From Sulfobacillus acidophilus DSM 10332 (GTDB taxonomy: Bacteria; Bacillota; Sulfobacillia; Sulfobacillales; Sulfobacillaceae), in contig CP003179.1 of the NCBI GenBank assembly GCA_000237975.1, forward strand, positions 3,068,270 through 3,132,269: a stretch of DNA of 64,000 bases, read 5' to 3'. The translations under genes were made by a program, and so were the position numbers. Each line of letters begins with the position of its first letter. Position 1 is the first letter of the stretch. This document shows positions 1 through 6,823 of this stretch, piece after piece. The notes under the pieces were generated by a model. That model did not search any database, was not told the DNA's origin, and worked only from the letters and a program-made list of their open reading frames with translations.

Positions 1-2
1 GG

Positions 3-512
3 TCCACGGCGCCCGACCGGGCGCCACAGCCCGCAACCGGCCAGGGCACCTGGCAACGGGACCACGAATATGTCCGGCACGGCACGGTGAGCCTCTTGGC
101 CGGGATCGATCTCGCGACCGGCGAAATCCTGGGCTTGGTCCGCCCCCGCCATCGAAGCGCCGAGTTCGTCGAGTTTTTGCAAACGCTTGACCAGAAATAT
201 CCCACGGGGGTCAAGATTCAAATCATCCTGGATAATCACTCCGCCCACACTTCGCGCGAAACCCGTGCCTATTTAGCGACGGTGCCCAATCGCTTTGACT
301 TCGTCTTTACGCCGAAACATGCGTCATGGCTGAACCTGATCGAGGTGTTTTTTGCGAAGTTGTCGAAACAATTACTGAAGGGAATCCGGGTGAACTCCAC
401 GGACGAACTGGCCGACCGGATGTTAGCATATATTGATTGGCTCAATCAGGATCCCGTGCCGTTTCGTTGGCGGTGGACTCCGAAGGACGTCGAGGATGCG
501 CACGTTATTTAG
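3..512 (+). CDS. IS630-family transposase, C-terminal part (cut by window start)
   Basis: DDE transposase of the IS630/Tc1-mariner group, which cuts and joins its own element ends. The frame is open from the first bases, so the N-terminal HTH lies outside the window. A GTG at 87 is in frame but is not the start, because the HEYVRHG segment typical of the family precedes it. Visible are the first catalytic Asp region (AGIDLATGEI), the second Asp in LDNHSAHTS and the third acid in the WLNLIEVFFAKL segment (catalytic E). The C-terminus looks complete. The stop is followed almost at once by an IS256-type element. Family confident; whether the full gene is intact cannot be seen. Confidence 0.82.
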   Translation, partial: STAPDRAPQPATGQGTWQRDHEYVRHGTVSLLAGIDLATGEILGLVRPRHRSAEFVEFLQTLDQKYPTGVKIQIILDNHSAHTSRETRAYLATVPNRFDFVFTPKHASWLNLIEVFFAKLSKQLLKGIRVNSTDELADRMLAYIDWLNQDPVPFRWRWTPKDVEDAHVI

Positions 513-1890
513 GAATGGCTATACTAGCGATCCCGATGGCTCTCTGGTTTACTAGAGAGGTCTGACCCATCATGAAGGAGGAATCGCTAGTGACTTCCAG
601 TATAACGAAAAAGCCCCGCCCGGACCAGACGCTGACCGTGCCATGGGTCGATATCCTGCACGATGCGCAGGATGGGCTGTTGGCCCTGTCGGTGCGCATC
701 GGATTGCAGGTTTTGCCACAGATGATGGCCACCGAAGTCGAGCAGTTAGCAGGACCCCCAGGGCGGCATAATCCGCACCGTCAAGCGGTGCGACATGGAA
801 CCGAAGCCGGCTGTGTGTATCGGGGCGATCGGAAAATCGCCGTCAGCCACCCCCGGGTCCGGGCGACCGATGGGTCGGGCGAAATTCCTTTAGAGACCTA
901 TCATCAATTTCAGGACCCGACCCTCGCCACCCAGACGGTCCTGGAACGGATGCTCTATGGCTTAGCCAGCCGTCAACAGGTCCATGCGGACGCGGCCTGG
1001 GAAGCGGCCGCCGAGCAACCCGGCCCCAGCAAAAGCACGGTCAGCCGACGATTTATTCAGGCCACCCAACAAGCGCTCGACCGCTTTCTGAACCGACGGT
1101 TGGACGACCGGACGTGGGTCGTGGTGATGATTGATGGGCTGCGCGTGGCCGACCACATGGTGGTCGGGGCATTGGGCATTGATGCGGAAGGCCATAAACG
1201 CGTGCTGGGATTGGTGGAAGGGGCCACCGAAAATCATACGGTGGTCATGGCCTTATTGCAGGATCTGATCACCCGCGGCCTGACGGCCGCGCAGGGGTTG
1301 CTCGTGGTGATCGATGGCGCGAAAGCCTTGGCCAAAGCCGTGCGGGAGGTGTGGGGGCATCAAGTCCTGATCCAACGCTGCCAAATCCATAAGCAACGGA
1401 ACGTGCTGGACCACTTGCCCAAATCGGCAGAACACCGCATCCGCCAAAAATTACGTAAAGCCTATCGGGAACCGGATGCGGACACGGCTGCCCAAGCCTT
1501 AGAAGCGATCGCCAAGGAATTGGAACGCGATCATCCTGGCGCTGCCGGGAGCCTCCGAGAAGGATTGGAAGAGACCCTCACCGTCCATCGCTTAGGCCTT
1601 CCAGGGCTCTTACGCCAAACGTTAGCCAACACGAATGCCATGGAATCCCTCAACAGTCAATTCCGAACCCATGCGCAGAATGTGAAACATTGGACCAACG
1701 GGCAACAAGTCCTACGCTGGTTAGCTTCGGCCAGTTTCTTCATTGAGGACACGTTAACCCGCATTCCCGGTTATCGCGAGATACCGTTGTTACAAACGGC
1801 CTTAAAAGCCGCCGTATCTCCCCAAATCAACCAAAAAACCGAGGAAATCGGTTAAATGACGAGAACGGATGCGCTAGCGAAATTCTACGA
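513..1890 (+). mobile_element. IS256-family insertion sequence (ends approximate)
   Basis: Element inferred around the mutator-type transposase. A poor imperfect inverted repeat can be drawn between 524-535 (CTAGCGATCCCG) and the complement of 1866-1877 (CTAGCGCATCCG), 9 of 12 matching. I could not identify a target duplication, so the limits are guesses. On the left it abuts the end of an IS630 transposase. On the right it abuts the tail of a GGDEF domain within about 100 bp, which suggests insertion into, or deletion next to, a diguanylate cyclase gene. Confidence 0.45.
590..1855 (+). CDS. IS256-family (mutator-type) transposase
   Basis: Catalyses transposition of the surrounding element. 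About 421 residues, normal for IS256. The DDE core is readable: MIDGLRV (first Asp), VVIDGAKAL (second Asp) followed by QRCQIHKQRNVLDHLP, the C-x2-H signature of mutator transposases, and the final acid in TNAMESLNSQFR. I chose the GTG at 590 because AAGGAGG lies at 575-581, 8 bp upstream. An in-frame ATG at 572 would put that ribosome site inside the gene. The frame is uninterrupted, so the enzyme could be active. Its TAA is immediately followed by an in-frame ATG that opens the GGDEF remnant. Confidence 0.9.
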   Translation: MTSSITKKPRPDQTLTVPWVDILHDAQDGLLALSVRIGLQVLPQMMATEVEQLAGPPGRHNPHRQAVRHGTEAGCVYRGDRKIAVSHPRVRATDGSGEIPLETYHQFQDPTLATQTVLERMLYGLASRQQVHADAAWEAAAEQPGPSKSTVSRRFIQATQQALDRFLNRRLDDRTWVVVMIDGLRVADHMVVGALGIDAEGHKRVLGLVEGATENHTVVMALLQDLITRGLTAAQGLLVVIDGAKALAKAVREVWGHQVLIQRCQIHKQRNVLDHLPKSAEHRIRQKLRKAYREPDADTAAQALEAIAKELERDHPGAAGSLREGLEETLTVHRLGLPGLLRQTLANTNAMESLNSQFRTHAQNVKHWTNGQQVLRWLASASFFIEDTLTRIPGYREIPLLQTALKAAVSPQINQKTEEIG

Positions 1891-2161
1891 AACCTGGGAC
1901 AACCTCCGGATCCTATCCGCGTGTGAAACCACCCGCATTGGCCCCCTACCCGGGTGGACGTTTTCCGGCGGAATCGTACTGGTGACGGCAAACACGATAG
2001 AAGCGGCCACGGTTTGGGATATCATGCATCAAGCCGATCAGCATTTATATACCGCCAAACAGACCGGAAAACGGACGATTATCGTGCGTCCAGCTAATAT
2101 GGATCTTCCAACCGATCGGATCATCGAAGAATTGTCGACACCAGCCCCTGACAATCGCTAG
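1856..2161 (+). pseudogene. C-terminal remnant of a GGDEF (diguanylate cyclase) domain
   Basis: A 101-codon frame that starts directly after the transposase stop. From about residue 37 it reads like the end of a GGDEF domain: SGGIVLV (the usual S-x-G strand), then an acidic/hydrophobic helix with AD-x2-LY-x-AK-x2-GK (residues 60-72), the typical last helix, and a short strand. The GG(D/E)EF catalytic loop, the I-site and everything before are missing, so it cannot make c-di-GMP. The first 30 residues may be insertion-element end sequence. Probably the stump of a gene destroyed by the IS256-type element. Parental architecture unknown. Confidence 0.6.
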
Positions 2162-2326
2162 GAGCCTTATGTCACCCCAAAAAACCTAACGGTGAGCCCA
2201 TTACCCGAGACTGCTAGCTAAACGACATCGGTTCACCTCTAGTTGGGAGCCATTCCATCATGGGGATCCGAAGAAGGACGTTGCTCCCTGTCCAGGTGGC
2301 GGGAGACGTTCCTCGCTCGTGTTGAT

Positions 2327-2474
2327 TCATGATGCTGGCGCTCGCCATTCCGACGGGTCATCGGGATAGTGATAGCCACACTCGGGACACACGACCCATC
2401 CGTCTCCCGTCACCGAATGGGTATACCGCATCAGATCTGTCCCGCAGTCCGGACACCTGGGCTAAGTCCTCCAT
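2327..2474 (-). pseudogene. Small zinc-ribbon protein, frameshifted
   Basis: Reading leftwards, a frame of about 45 codons encodes CPDCGTDLM...VVCPECGYHYPDDPSEW, a C-x2-C...C-x2-C zinc ribbon ending at a TGA (2327-2329). That frame has a TAG just before the ribbon and no start. An ATG at 2472-2474 with an excellent AAGGAGGTGG 7-8 bp upstream (around 2482-2491) lies one base out of phase. A single-base indel between them would give a normal protein of roughly 48 residues. I read it as a recently broken microprotein gene; a sequencing error or programmed frameshift is also possible. Confidence 0.5.
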
Positions 2475-2722
2475 CGAAGTCCACCTCCTTGATTGAAAGC
2501 GTAACAAAGCCGGTCGCACGCGCCAAATTTTCGATGGAATTTCCCAACATGATGTGTCCGCCCTGATGTTTACCGAAAAAACACCTTTGTTAATGGGGTT
2601 AACTCCCCTTATTCCACGAGAAAAAGGCGTTGTCGGTCTGGGATTGTCCAGTTCGTAACGCGTTCCCCATTCATCGGAGGGAATGCTAATGAGGGAAGCC
2701 ACTCGCGAAAGGTCCTTATTTT

Positions 2723-2959
2723 ATGAAGGAAGAGAACATCAAACACGCGGCCGAGGCACTGGACGACTGGTTTCGGGAACGCTATGCCAAAACGGGAGAG
2801 ACCGACGCCATCATCGACCCCACCGTCTGGGCGACCGTGCTGGGAGTCCATCCGGCGGTCGTCATCGCGGCGGTGGTGTGGCTGACCGCGAAAGGCCGCC
2901 TGCAGCGCATAATACGCCCGGAAGGCCGGCAAGCGTATCGGTGGCCTCCCGCACGCTAA
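2723..2959 (+). CDS. Small hypothetical protein, possibly winged-helix-like
   Basis: 78-residue protein with no family I can name. It is helical, with a pattern (acidic amphipathic helix, HPAVVIAAVVWLTAKGRLQRI, then a basic strand RQAYRW) compatible with a small winged-helix fold. A GAAAGG lies 10-12 bp upstream of the ATG. Its TAA overlaps the stop of a convergent minus-strand microprotein gene at 2956-2959. It sits in the accessory region between insertion-element debris and the Xis-like gene, so mobile-element cargo is likely. Function unknown. Confidence 0.5.
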   Translation: MKEENIKHAAEALDDWFRERYAKTGETDAIIDPTVWATVLGVHPAVVIAAVVWLTAKGRLQRIIRPEGRQAYRWPPAR

Positions 2960-3123
2960 TCGCGGGAAAGCCGCCGCGCCGCATCCCGACACGAGAGACA
3001 CCGTGCCACGCGCATCCGCGGACTGCCCGGAAATCGCTGTCCGCAGCGTTCGCAGGTCATCATCACGGCCAGCGTCATACCCGCCGCTGCGTTAACTCGG
3101 GCAACCATTTCATCCAACGTCAT
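2956..3123 (-). CDS. 55-residue putative zinc-finger microprotein
   Basis: Tiny gene: an amphipathic N-terminal helix (MTLDEMVARVNAAAG) followed by CERCGQRF and, 15 residues on, CLSCRD, giving a C-x2-C...C-x2-C zinc knuckle with an Arg-rich tail. The support is coupling: its ATG (3123) overlaps the TGA of the upstream minus-strand frame as ATGA, and GGGGGATAA lies 7-14 bp upstream. Zn binding is inferred from the cysteines. DNA binding or a small regulatory role is plausible but not shown. Its 3' end overlaps the convergent gene at 2723-2959 by four bases. Confidence 0.5.
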   Translation of the reverse strand: MTLDEMVARVNAAAGMTLAVMMTCERCGQRFPGSPRMRVARCLSCRDAARRLSRD

Positions 3124-3302
3124 GGGTCGTTATCCCCCAATTGGGAAAATGTGTTAGATGTATTATCCCCGATTGGCGACGGTCCGCCAAGACCAGCGCG
3201 TGAATTCTCGGGGGTGGCCGTATAACGGTCGGCAAAATGCGGCATGGTATCCGTATCATGGCAATGGCGGGAAAACTCCCGGATGATGTCCCGCCATGCC
3301 AT
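3120..3302 (-). CDS. Small hypothetical protein coupled to the zinc microprotein
   Basis: 60 codons from the ATG at 3302 (MAWRDIIREFSRHC...). The open frame extends upstream to 3503 but that part has no recognisable sense or ribosome site, so I favour the internal start with a weak GGGCGG upstream. The ATGA overlap with the next gene supports translation. The C-terminal half is polar, with Asn/Gly/Ser runs and no domain I recognise. It lies downstream of the Xis-like gene on the same strand, so the three may form one short operon. Confidence 0.38.
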   Translation of the reverse strand: MAWRDIIREFSRHCHDTDTMPHFADRYTATPENSRAGLGGPSPIGDNTSNTFSQLGDNDP

Positions 3303-3544
3303 TGAGGATGAACCGCCCACACACAGCGGGTAAGCGGAGAGCATGTGGAAAAAAAGAAAATGCACATACCTGGGAAGCCCGAAGGCCCCTGCGATGAGAG
3401 GCCTCCAGCAAGCCCTAGGCCAATTCCTCGAAAGGGGAAGACGGAGTTCCGGGTCGTGGATGCGGGCGGGGGCCTCGACCTTGGTACCGTTGCGGGATCC
3501 CACAATAAATCTGTACGATCAAGATCACCGAGGGATCAATCAAC

Positions 3545-3904
3545 TTAAAACGCGCCCCGCCGACGGATGAACGAAACGTCTGCCATGAACCGACTACGGC
3601 GAGGAGCGGTCACGACCACGATGGACGACAAACCGCTATCGCGCACCAATGAGGGTGTCCCGACCGGGGCCCAGCCGGCCCGGTGCTTTTTAGGCCGGCA
3701 TCGCTTCTGCGAATTTTTTTGCGCCTCCGCCAGGGGAATGCGGATGGATCCGCCTAGCCGGATGACGCGAATCTCGTGGCGTTCGATGGCTCTGTACACG
3801 GTTGGCTTGGATACCCGAAATATTCGACAGTATTCGTGTACCGTCAGTACCGCCGGAACGTAACCTAAAATACTCTCTAACATCGCCTTAAAGTCCTCGG
3901 TCAT
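3545..3904 (-). CDS. Excisionase-type HTH (helix_turn_helix_17) protein
   Basis: 119 residues. Residues about 17-60 form a MerR-like/excisionase DNA-binding unit: VLTVHEYCRIFRVSKPTVYRAI (helix-turn-helix) and a wing with IRVIRLGGSIRIPLAE. Such proteins direct excision of integrated elements or act as small regulators. The C-terminal 55 residues are basic and unusual for the family, which normally ends near residue 70. AAGGGTGA lies about 8 bp upstream of the ATG. It faces the divergent ribbon-helix-helix gene across a repeat-bearing intergenic region close to the tRNA-Lys 3' end, a classic integration site. No integrase is visible, so the element is probably a remnant or extends left. Confidence 0.68.
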   Translation of the reverse strand: MTEDFKAMLESILGYVPAVLTVHEYCRIFRVSKPTVYRAIERHEIRVIRLGGSIRIPLAEAQKNSQKRCRPKKHRAGWAPVGTPSLVRDSGLSSIVVVTAPRRSRFMADVSFIRRRGAF

Positions 3905-3929
3905 TTCGGCTCACCCTTTCTTGCGTATG

Positions 3930-4007
3930 GCAAAATAAGATAGCGCGGATAAGATATCGCGAGGCGTTTACCGATATTCGCAAAATAAATTGCGCACAAA
4001 AGATATC
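3930..4007. repeat. Two imperfect 28-29 bp direct repeats in a divergent promoter region
   Basis: Copy one is 3930-3958 (GCAAAATAAGATAGCGC, then GGATAAGATATC); copy two is 3980-4007 (GCAAAATAAATTGCGC, then ACAAAAGATATC). Their starts are exactly 50 bp apart, close to five helical turns. They lie between the Xis-like gene (leftward) and the ribbon-helix-helix gene (rightward). A further GTACG...CGTAC inverted pair sits at 4012-4016/4031-4035. The arrangement fits operator or Xis-binding sites, or plasmid-type iterons. The function is inferred. Confidence 0.55.
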
Positions 4008-4089
4008 TTGTGTACGTTATTAATATAAACCGTACGATTTGCGGGCGTCAAATGATTAGGGAAAAATTTGTTTGGAAAGGAGACCCAAA

Positions 4090-4320
4090 ATGCCTCGTGT
4101 AAAACTCCCCCATGCGACGAACCCACGGGTTGGCGGAGCACGTTCTGGGGGGCGCACTGGAGAAAAGCGGACAAAACAGGTGCTGATCCGTCTATCAGAA
4201 GATGAGTTTGCGGAAATTTCGGCCGCGGCGTCGTCCGTCGATGACGCATTGGCCAATTGGGCTCGGCGGGTTCTCCTTGCCGCCGCCCGTGAGCTCAATC
4301 GTCAAGCGACCGAACCGTAA
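4090..4320 (+). CDS. Ribbon-helix-helix-like small protein (MobC/antitoxin type)
   Basis: 76 residues from the ATG at 4090, chosen because AAAGGAG at 4076-4082 sits 7 bp upstream; an earlier in-frame start at 4072 lacks a site. After a basic Gly/Arg-rich N-terminus comes KQVLIRLSEDEFAEISAAA, the strand-helix start of a ribbon-helix-helix fold, then a helix ending NWARRVLLAAAREL. This pattern is shared by plasmid mobilisation accessory proteins of the MobC type and by antitoxins. No relaxase or toxin partner is adjacent. Probably a DNA-binding autoregulator acting on the repeats upstream. Family assignment is tentative. Confidence 0.6.
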   Translation: MPRVKLPHATNPRVGGARSGGRTGEKRTKQVLIRLSEDEFAEISAAASSVDDALANWARRVLLAAARELNRQATEP

Positions 4321-4367
4321 CGTTTGGCGCGTAGTGACGCCTCGTGGTCACATGGGGCGTTTTTCTC

Positions 4368-4409
4368 TCGTGGGGATGGTCGTGGGGATGGAGAGCTTAT
4401 GGGGATGGG
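4368..4409. repeat. Tandem 12-bp repeat (TCGTGGGGATGG) x2 plus a degenerate copy
   Basis: 4368-4379 and 4380-4391 are identical 12-mers. A third copy differing at the first bases (TTATGGGGATGG) is at 4398-4409. It lies just beyond the terminator of the tRNA operon and downstream of the ribbon-helix-helix gene. G-rich tandem sites next to a tRNA end could be integrase or accessory-protein arm sites, or simple slippage. No function can be assigned. Confidence 0.55.
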
Positions 4410-4420
4410 ATGCCGCAAAA

Positions 4421-4444
4421 CAAAAAACCCGCAATCGCTTGCGG
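4421..4444 (-). terminator. Rho-independent terminator of the tRNA operon
   Basis: On the minus strand CCGCAAGCGATTGCGG (complement of 4429-4444) folds into a 6-bp GC-rich stem with a 4-nt loop and is followed by GTTTTTTG (4421-4428). It starts about 15 bp after the tRNA-Lys 3' end. Confidence 0.85.
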
Positions 4445-4459
4445 TGTAACGGTTTGAAG

Positions 4460-4535
<76 letters not shown>

Positions 4536-4543
4536 ACATAATA

Positions 4544-4620
4544 TGGTAGCGGCGGGTGGACTCGAACCACCGACATCACGGGTATGAACCGTGTGCTCTA
4601 ACCAGCTGAGCTACGCCGCC
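4544..4620 (-). tRNA. Elongator tRNA-Met (anticodon CAT)
   Basis: 77 nt with encoded CCA. GGCGGCG/CGCCGCT acceptor (G1-U72 wobble), anticodon loop TT-CAT-AC on a CACGG/CCGTG stem, T-loop GGTTCGAGTCC. The sequence is very close to what I recall of the Bacillus elongator tRNA-Met, including the GCCGCTACCA-type 3' end, which argues against an Ile2 (lysidine) tRNA. Middle gene of the operon. Confidence 0.93.
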
Positions 4621-4621
4621 T

Positions 4622-4698
<77 letters not shown>

Positions 4699-4723
4699 AT
4701 GCACTTGCTCGACGAACAGTGAT

Positions 4724-4753
4724 ATTGTACTGAGGAGCATGGTTCGATGTCAA
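4724..4753 (-). promoter_or_regulatory. SigA-type promoter of the tRNA operon
   Basis: On the minus strand TTGACA (complement of 4748-4753), an 18-bp spacer and TACAAT (complement of 4724-4729) lie about 25 bp upstream of tRNA-fMet. Five to six of six consensus bases at each box. Confidence 0.8.
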
Positions 4754-4800
4754 GCCTACGATTTGACTCATAAAAAATGTACTCGAAAAGGAGTGCGGTG

Positions 4801-5193
4801 ATGGCCAGCCGAAATTCCCGGCATCATGCGTTGCAGGAGGATCCCTTGATGCCATTATCCTTACCCGAACGTCGCGCGGTGATTCGTGAATTGGCGGTCA
4901 TGCATCGCCAGGCGACGAAAGGCCAGTGCACCCGACTGATCGACCAACTCCAAACGCTGTGTGGTTACAACCGGTCCTATGCGGCGCGCGCCCTCCGGGC
5001 GGCGGCCATCACGGAGTCGGCGACCCCTCACGCCGTTCGCCTCGGTCGGGGACGTAAACCGGTGTATGACGCGGCTGCTAAGGCCGCGTTGACGACCTGT
5101 TGGACCCTTCTCAACTTCCCCACCGGTAAACGGTTACATCCCTTTTTACCGGAGTCGGTGGAACGGCTCGCAGCCCACGGCAAACTCCCCTGA
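4801..5193 (+). CDS. Transposase N-terminal part, ends at an in-frame TGA
   Basis: Encodes the helix-rich DNA-binding front of an integrase-core transposase: a region about tracking and reading a target (GYNRSYAARALRAA) and the linker VRLGRGRKPVYDAAAKAALTTCWTLLNFPTGKRL. Start at ATG 4801 because AAAGGAG precedes it by 8 bp; an ATG at 4777 would lie upstream of that site. The frame stops at TGA 5191-5193 after HGKLP and continues in the same phase as the next entry, so both are pieces of one gene of about 415 codons. A C-to-T change in a CGA codon would explain it. Confidence 0.7.
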   Translation: MASRNSRHHALQEDPLMPLSLPERRAVIRELAVMHRQATKGQCTRLIDQLQTLCGYNRSYAARALRAAAITESATPHAVRLGRGRKPVYDAAAKAALTTCWTLLNFPTGKRLHPFLPESVERLAAHGKLP

Positions 5194-5202
5194 GAACCGA
5201 CT

Positions 5203-6048
5203 GTGCGCGATCAGCTCGTGCAGATGAGTGTCGCGTCGATCGACCGCTTTCTCGCCGCCGAACGGCGGCGGTTGGAGGTCAAAGGGCGCAGCGTCACCAA
5301 GCCCGGCACCCTCCTCAAACAGCAAATCCCGGTCCGGACGTGGGCGGAATGGGATGATGCGACCCATCCCGGATTTCTCGAAATTGATTTGGTCTCCCAT
5401 GATGGCGGCGCAGCCCGTGGCGAATTTGCCTGGACCCTGGATTTGGTCGATATCTTGACCGGGTGGACGGAAACCGTGGCCTTGCCGAATAAAGCCCGGA
5501 AATGGGTGATCGAGGCCTTGGATACCCAGCTCTCGCGTTTTCCCTTCCCGATACGGGGAATCGACTCGGATAACGGGAGCGAATTCATCAACCACCATCT
5601 CTTGACCTGGTGCGAAAGCCACCCGATCACGTTTACGCGGGCTCGAGCCTACCACAAAAACGACGGCTGTTATGTGGAGCAAAAAAACTGGTCGGTCGTG
5701 CGGCGCTTCGTCGGCTACCTACGCTATGAAGGCGCCGAACAGGTGCAATGGCTGAACGACCTCTATGCCACCCTCCGCCTCTATGCCAATTTCTTTCAGC
5801 CGTTACAAAAGGCCGTGGCCAAAGAGCGTCGGGGAGCCCGCACCTACCGCCGCTATGATCAGGCTCAAACTCCCTACCAACGGGTCCTGGCACTGCCGGA
5901 TTCGTGGGTGTCCCCGGCACAGAAAGCGGTCTTAACGGCGCAGTATCTATCGCTCAATCCCGCCGCGATCCGACGGGATTTGCTGAGGCTCCAAAACCGG
6001 TTGTGGGATTCCATGCCCCGCGAAACCCCGCATGAGGTCCCTCTATGA
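5203..6048 (+). CDS. Transposase, rve integrase-core part
   Basis: Same frame as the preceding piece, starting at a GTG two codons after the TGA. DDE residues are visible: FLEIDLVSHDGG (first D), IRGIDSDNGSEFINHH (second D) and GCYVEQKNWSVVRRFVGY (E). The C-terminal part (LYATLRLYANFFQPLQK) is typical of integrase-catalytic transposases found in many Firmicutes. Without the N-terminal DNA-binding half it should be inactive unless the stop is read through or restarted: the GTG has no convincing ribosome site. Confidence 0.78.
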   Translation: MRDQLVQMSVASIDRFLAAERRRLEVKGRSVTKPGTLLKQQIPVRTWAEWDDATHPGFLEIDLVSHDGGAARGEFAWTLDLVDILTGWTETVALPNKARKWVIEALDTQLSRFPFPIRGIDSDNGSEFINHHLLTWCESHPITFTRARAYHKNDGCYVEQKNWSVVRRFVGYLRYEGAEQVQWLNDLYATLRLYANFFQPLQKAVAKERRGARTYRRYDQAQTPYQRVLALPDSWVSPAQKAVLTAQYLSLNPAAIRRDLLRLQNRLWDSMPRETPHEVPL

Positions 6049-6221
6049 TACGATTTTCAAAGACCTTTTATTTTGAGGCAACGAAACCTCGTTCAAGTAC
6101 TTTTATTTTTGAGGGAAGACGGCCTACGATAAAACGACAGAGCTCTCTTTCATTTTTAAGAATATGCTACACTACAGGTAATACCTAGTGGTCGATTGTC
6201 TCAAAAAAGGGGGATTTTGTC

Positions 6222-6452
6222 ATGGAACGCAAAGCTCGCTTGGCCGGTTACGAAATCTCATGGGATCGTACCGACCGCGGCTATCTGTTGCAGATCCAGT
6301 CCACACCGGAACATGATGAAGCCCGGCAACAAGTTTTCGCGCTGTTCGACCAGCTTCGCACCGCCGCTAGAGCGTCAGGTGTCACAGTACCGGAAATTTT
6401 GGGGCATTGGGCCAAAGAAGAGTGGCGGCGCTTCGGCCCACGGGGAAAATAG
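6222..6452 (+). CDS. Hypothetical 76-residue protein
   Basis: Small basic/acidic mixed protein, no family recognised. A strand-rich N-terminus (YEISWDRTDRGYLLQIQST) is followed by a long helix (EHDEARQQVFALFDQLRTAARASG) and a Trp-containing C-terminal helix ending RRFGPRGK. AAGGGGGATTT lies about 6 bp before the ATG, a strong ribosome site, so it is very likely expressed. Precedes the spo0E-like gene with its own promoter. Confidence 0.6.
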   Translation: MERKARLAGYEISWDRTDRGYLLQIQSTPEHDEARQQVFALFDQLRTAARASGVTVPEILGHWAKEEWRRFGPRGK

Positions 6453-6477
6453 TCGAAGACTCTTTGTCTGGCAAATA

Positions 6478-6518
6478 TTGTCTGTTTCTCCAAGATGCTC
6501 TAGAATAACGGCATCTTG
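6478..6518 (+). promoter_or_regulatory. SigA-type promoter with an inverted repeat across the -10 box
   Basis: TTGTCT (6478-6483), 17-bp spacer, TAGAAT (6501-6506) upstream of the spo0E-like gene. CAAGATGC (6491-6498) and its exact complement GCATCTTG (6511-6518) flank the -10 box, an arrangement expected of a repressor operator. Confidence 0.62.
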
Positions 6519-6540
6519 AAGAGAGAGGACCAACAGTGCC

Positions 6541-6744
6541 ATGACGGGACCGATTAAAAGCTCCGCTGACTACCGTCAGGAAATGGAGACGATTCGCCGC
6601 CTGAAACAAAAATTATGGATATTGGCAACCCAACGGGGCAATCTAGATCCGGACGTCATTCAACTCAGCCAGGAAATCGATCGGCACATTGTCAGCGTTC
6701 AATACTATTGGAGCACCCATCATGATGCCTCTATGACGGGATGA
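6541..6744 (+). CDS. Spo0E-like aspartyl-phosphate phosphatase
   Basis: 67 residues. The family pattern is clear: I-x2-LK-x2-L (residues 17-23), then DPDVIQLSQEIDRHIVSVQ, the S-Q-E-(L/I)-D signature used to dephosphorylate Spo0A~P, and an aromatic tail. Typical length for the family. GAGAGGA lies about 12 bp before the ATG. In Firmicutes such proteins hold back sporulation, so this supports a spore-forming host. It is promoted separately and precedes the first flagellar genes, which would link the sporulation and motility decisions in position if not in regulation. Confidence 0.8.
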   Translation: MTGPIKSSADYRQEMETIRRLKQKLWILATQRGNLDPDVIQLSQEIDRHIVSVQYYWSTHHDASMTG

Positions 6745-6823
6745 ACGTTTCGGAGAAATTCCCTGCTATTTATATCGGTGGACGAATCCCAACCCGTACA
6801 ATGGAGGTTAAGGTGATGCGTCC

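Larger units (their letters stand above)
4764..6114 (+). mobile_element. Insertion sequence with rve-type transposase (ends approximate)
   Basis: Bounded by an imperfect inverted repeat: left 4764-4784 (TGACTCATAAAAAATGTACTC), right about 6095-6113, complement reading CCTCAAAAATAAAAGTACTT. A second inner copy of the right motif is at 6064-6078 (CCTTTTATTTTGAGG), so the right end carries two transposase-site-like copies 36 bp apart. It lies directly behind the tRNA operon promoter. No target duplication recognised. The transposase gene is split by a TGA. Confidence 0.5.

Noticed and set aside
2569-2620. GGGGTTAACTCCCC near-palindrome with a possible promoter
   Set aside because: Not a true inverted repeat and -10/-35 boxes are poor.
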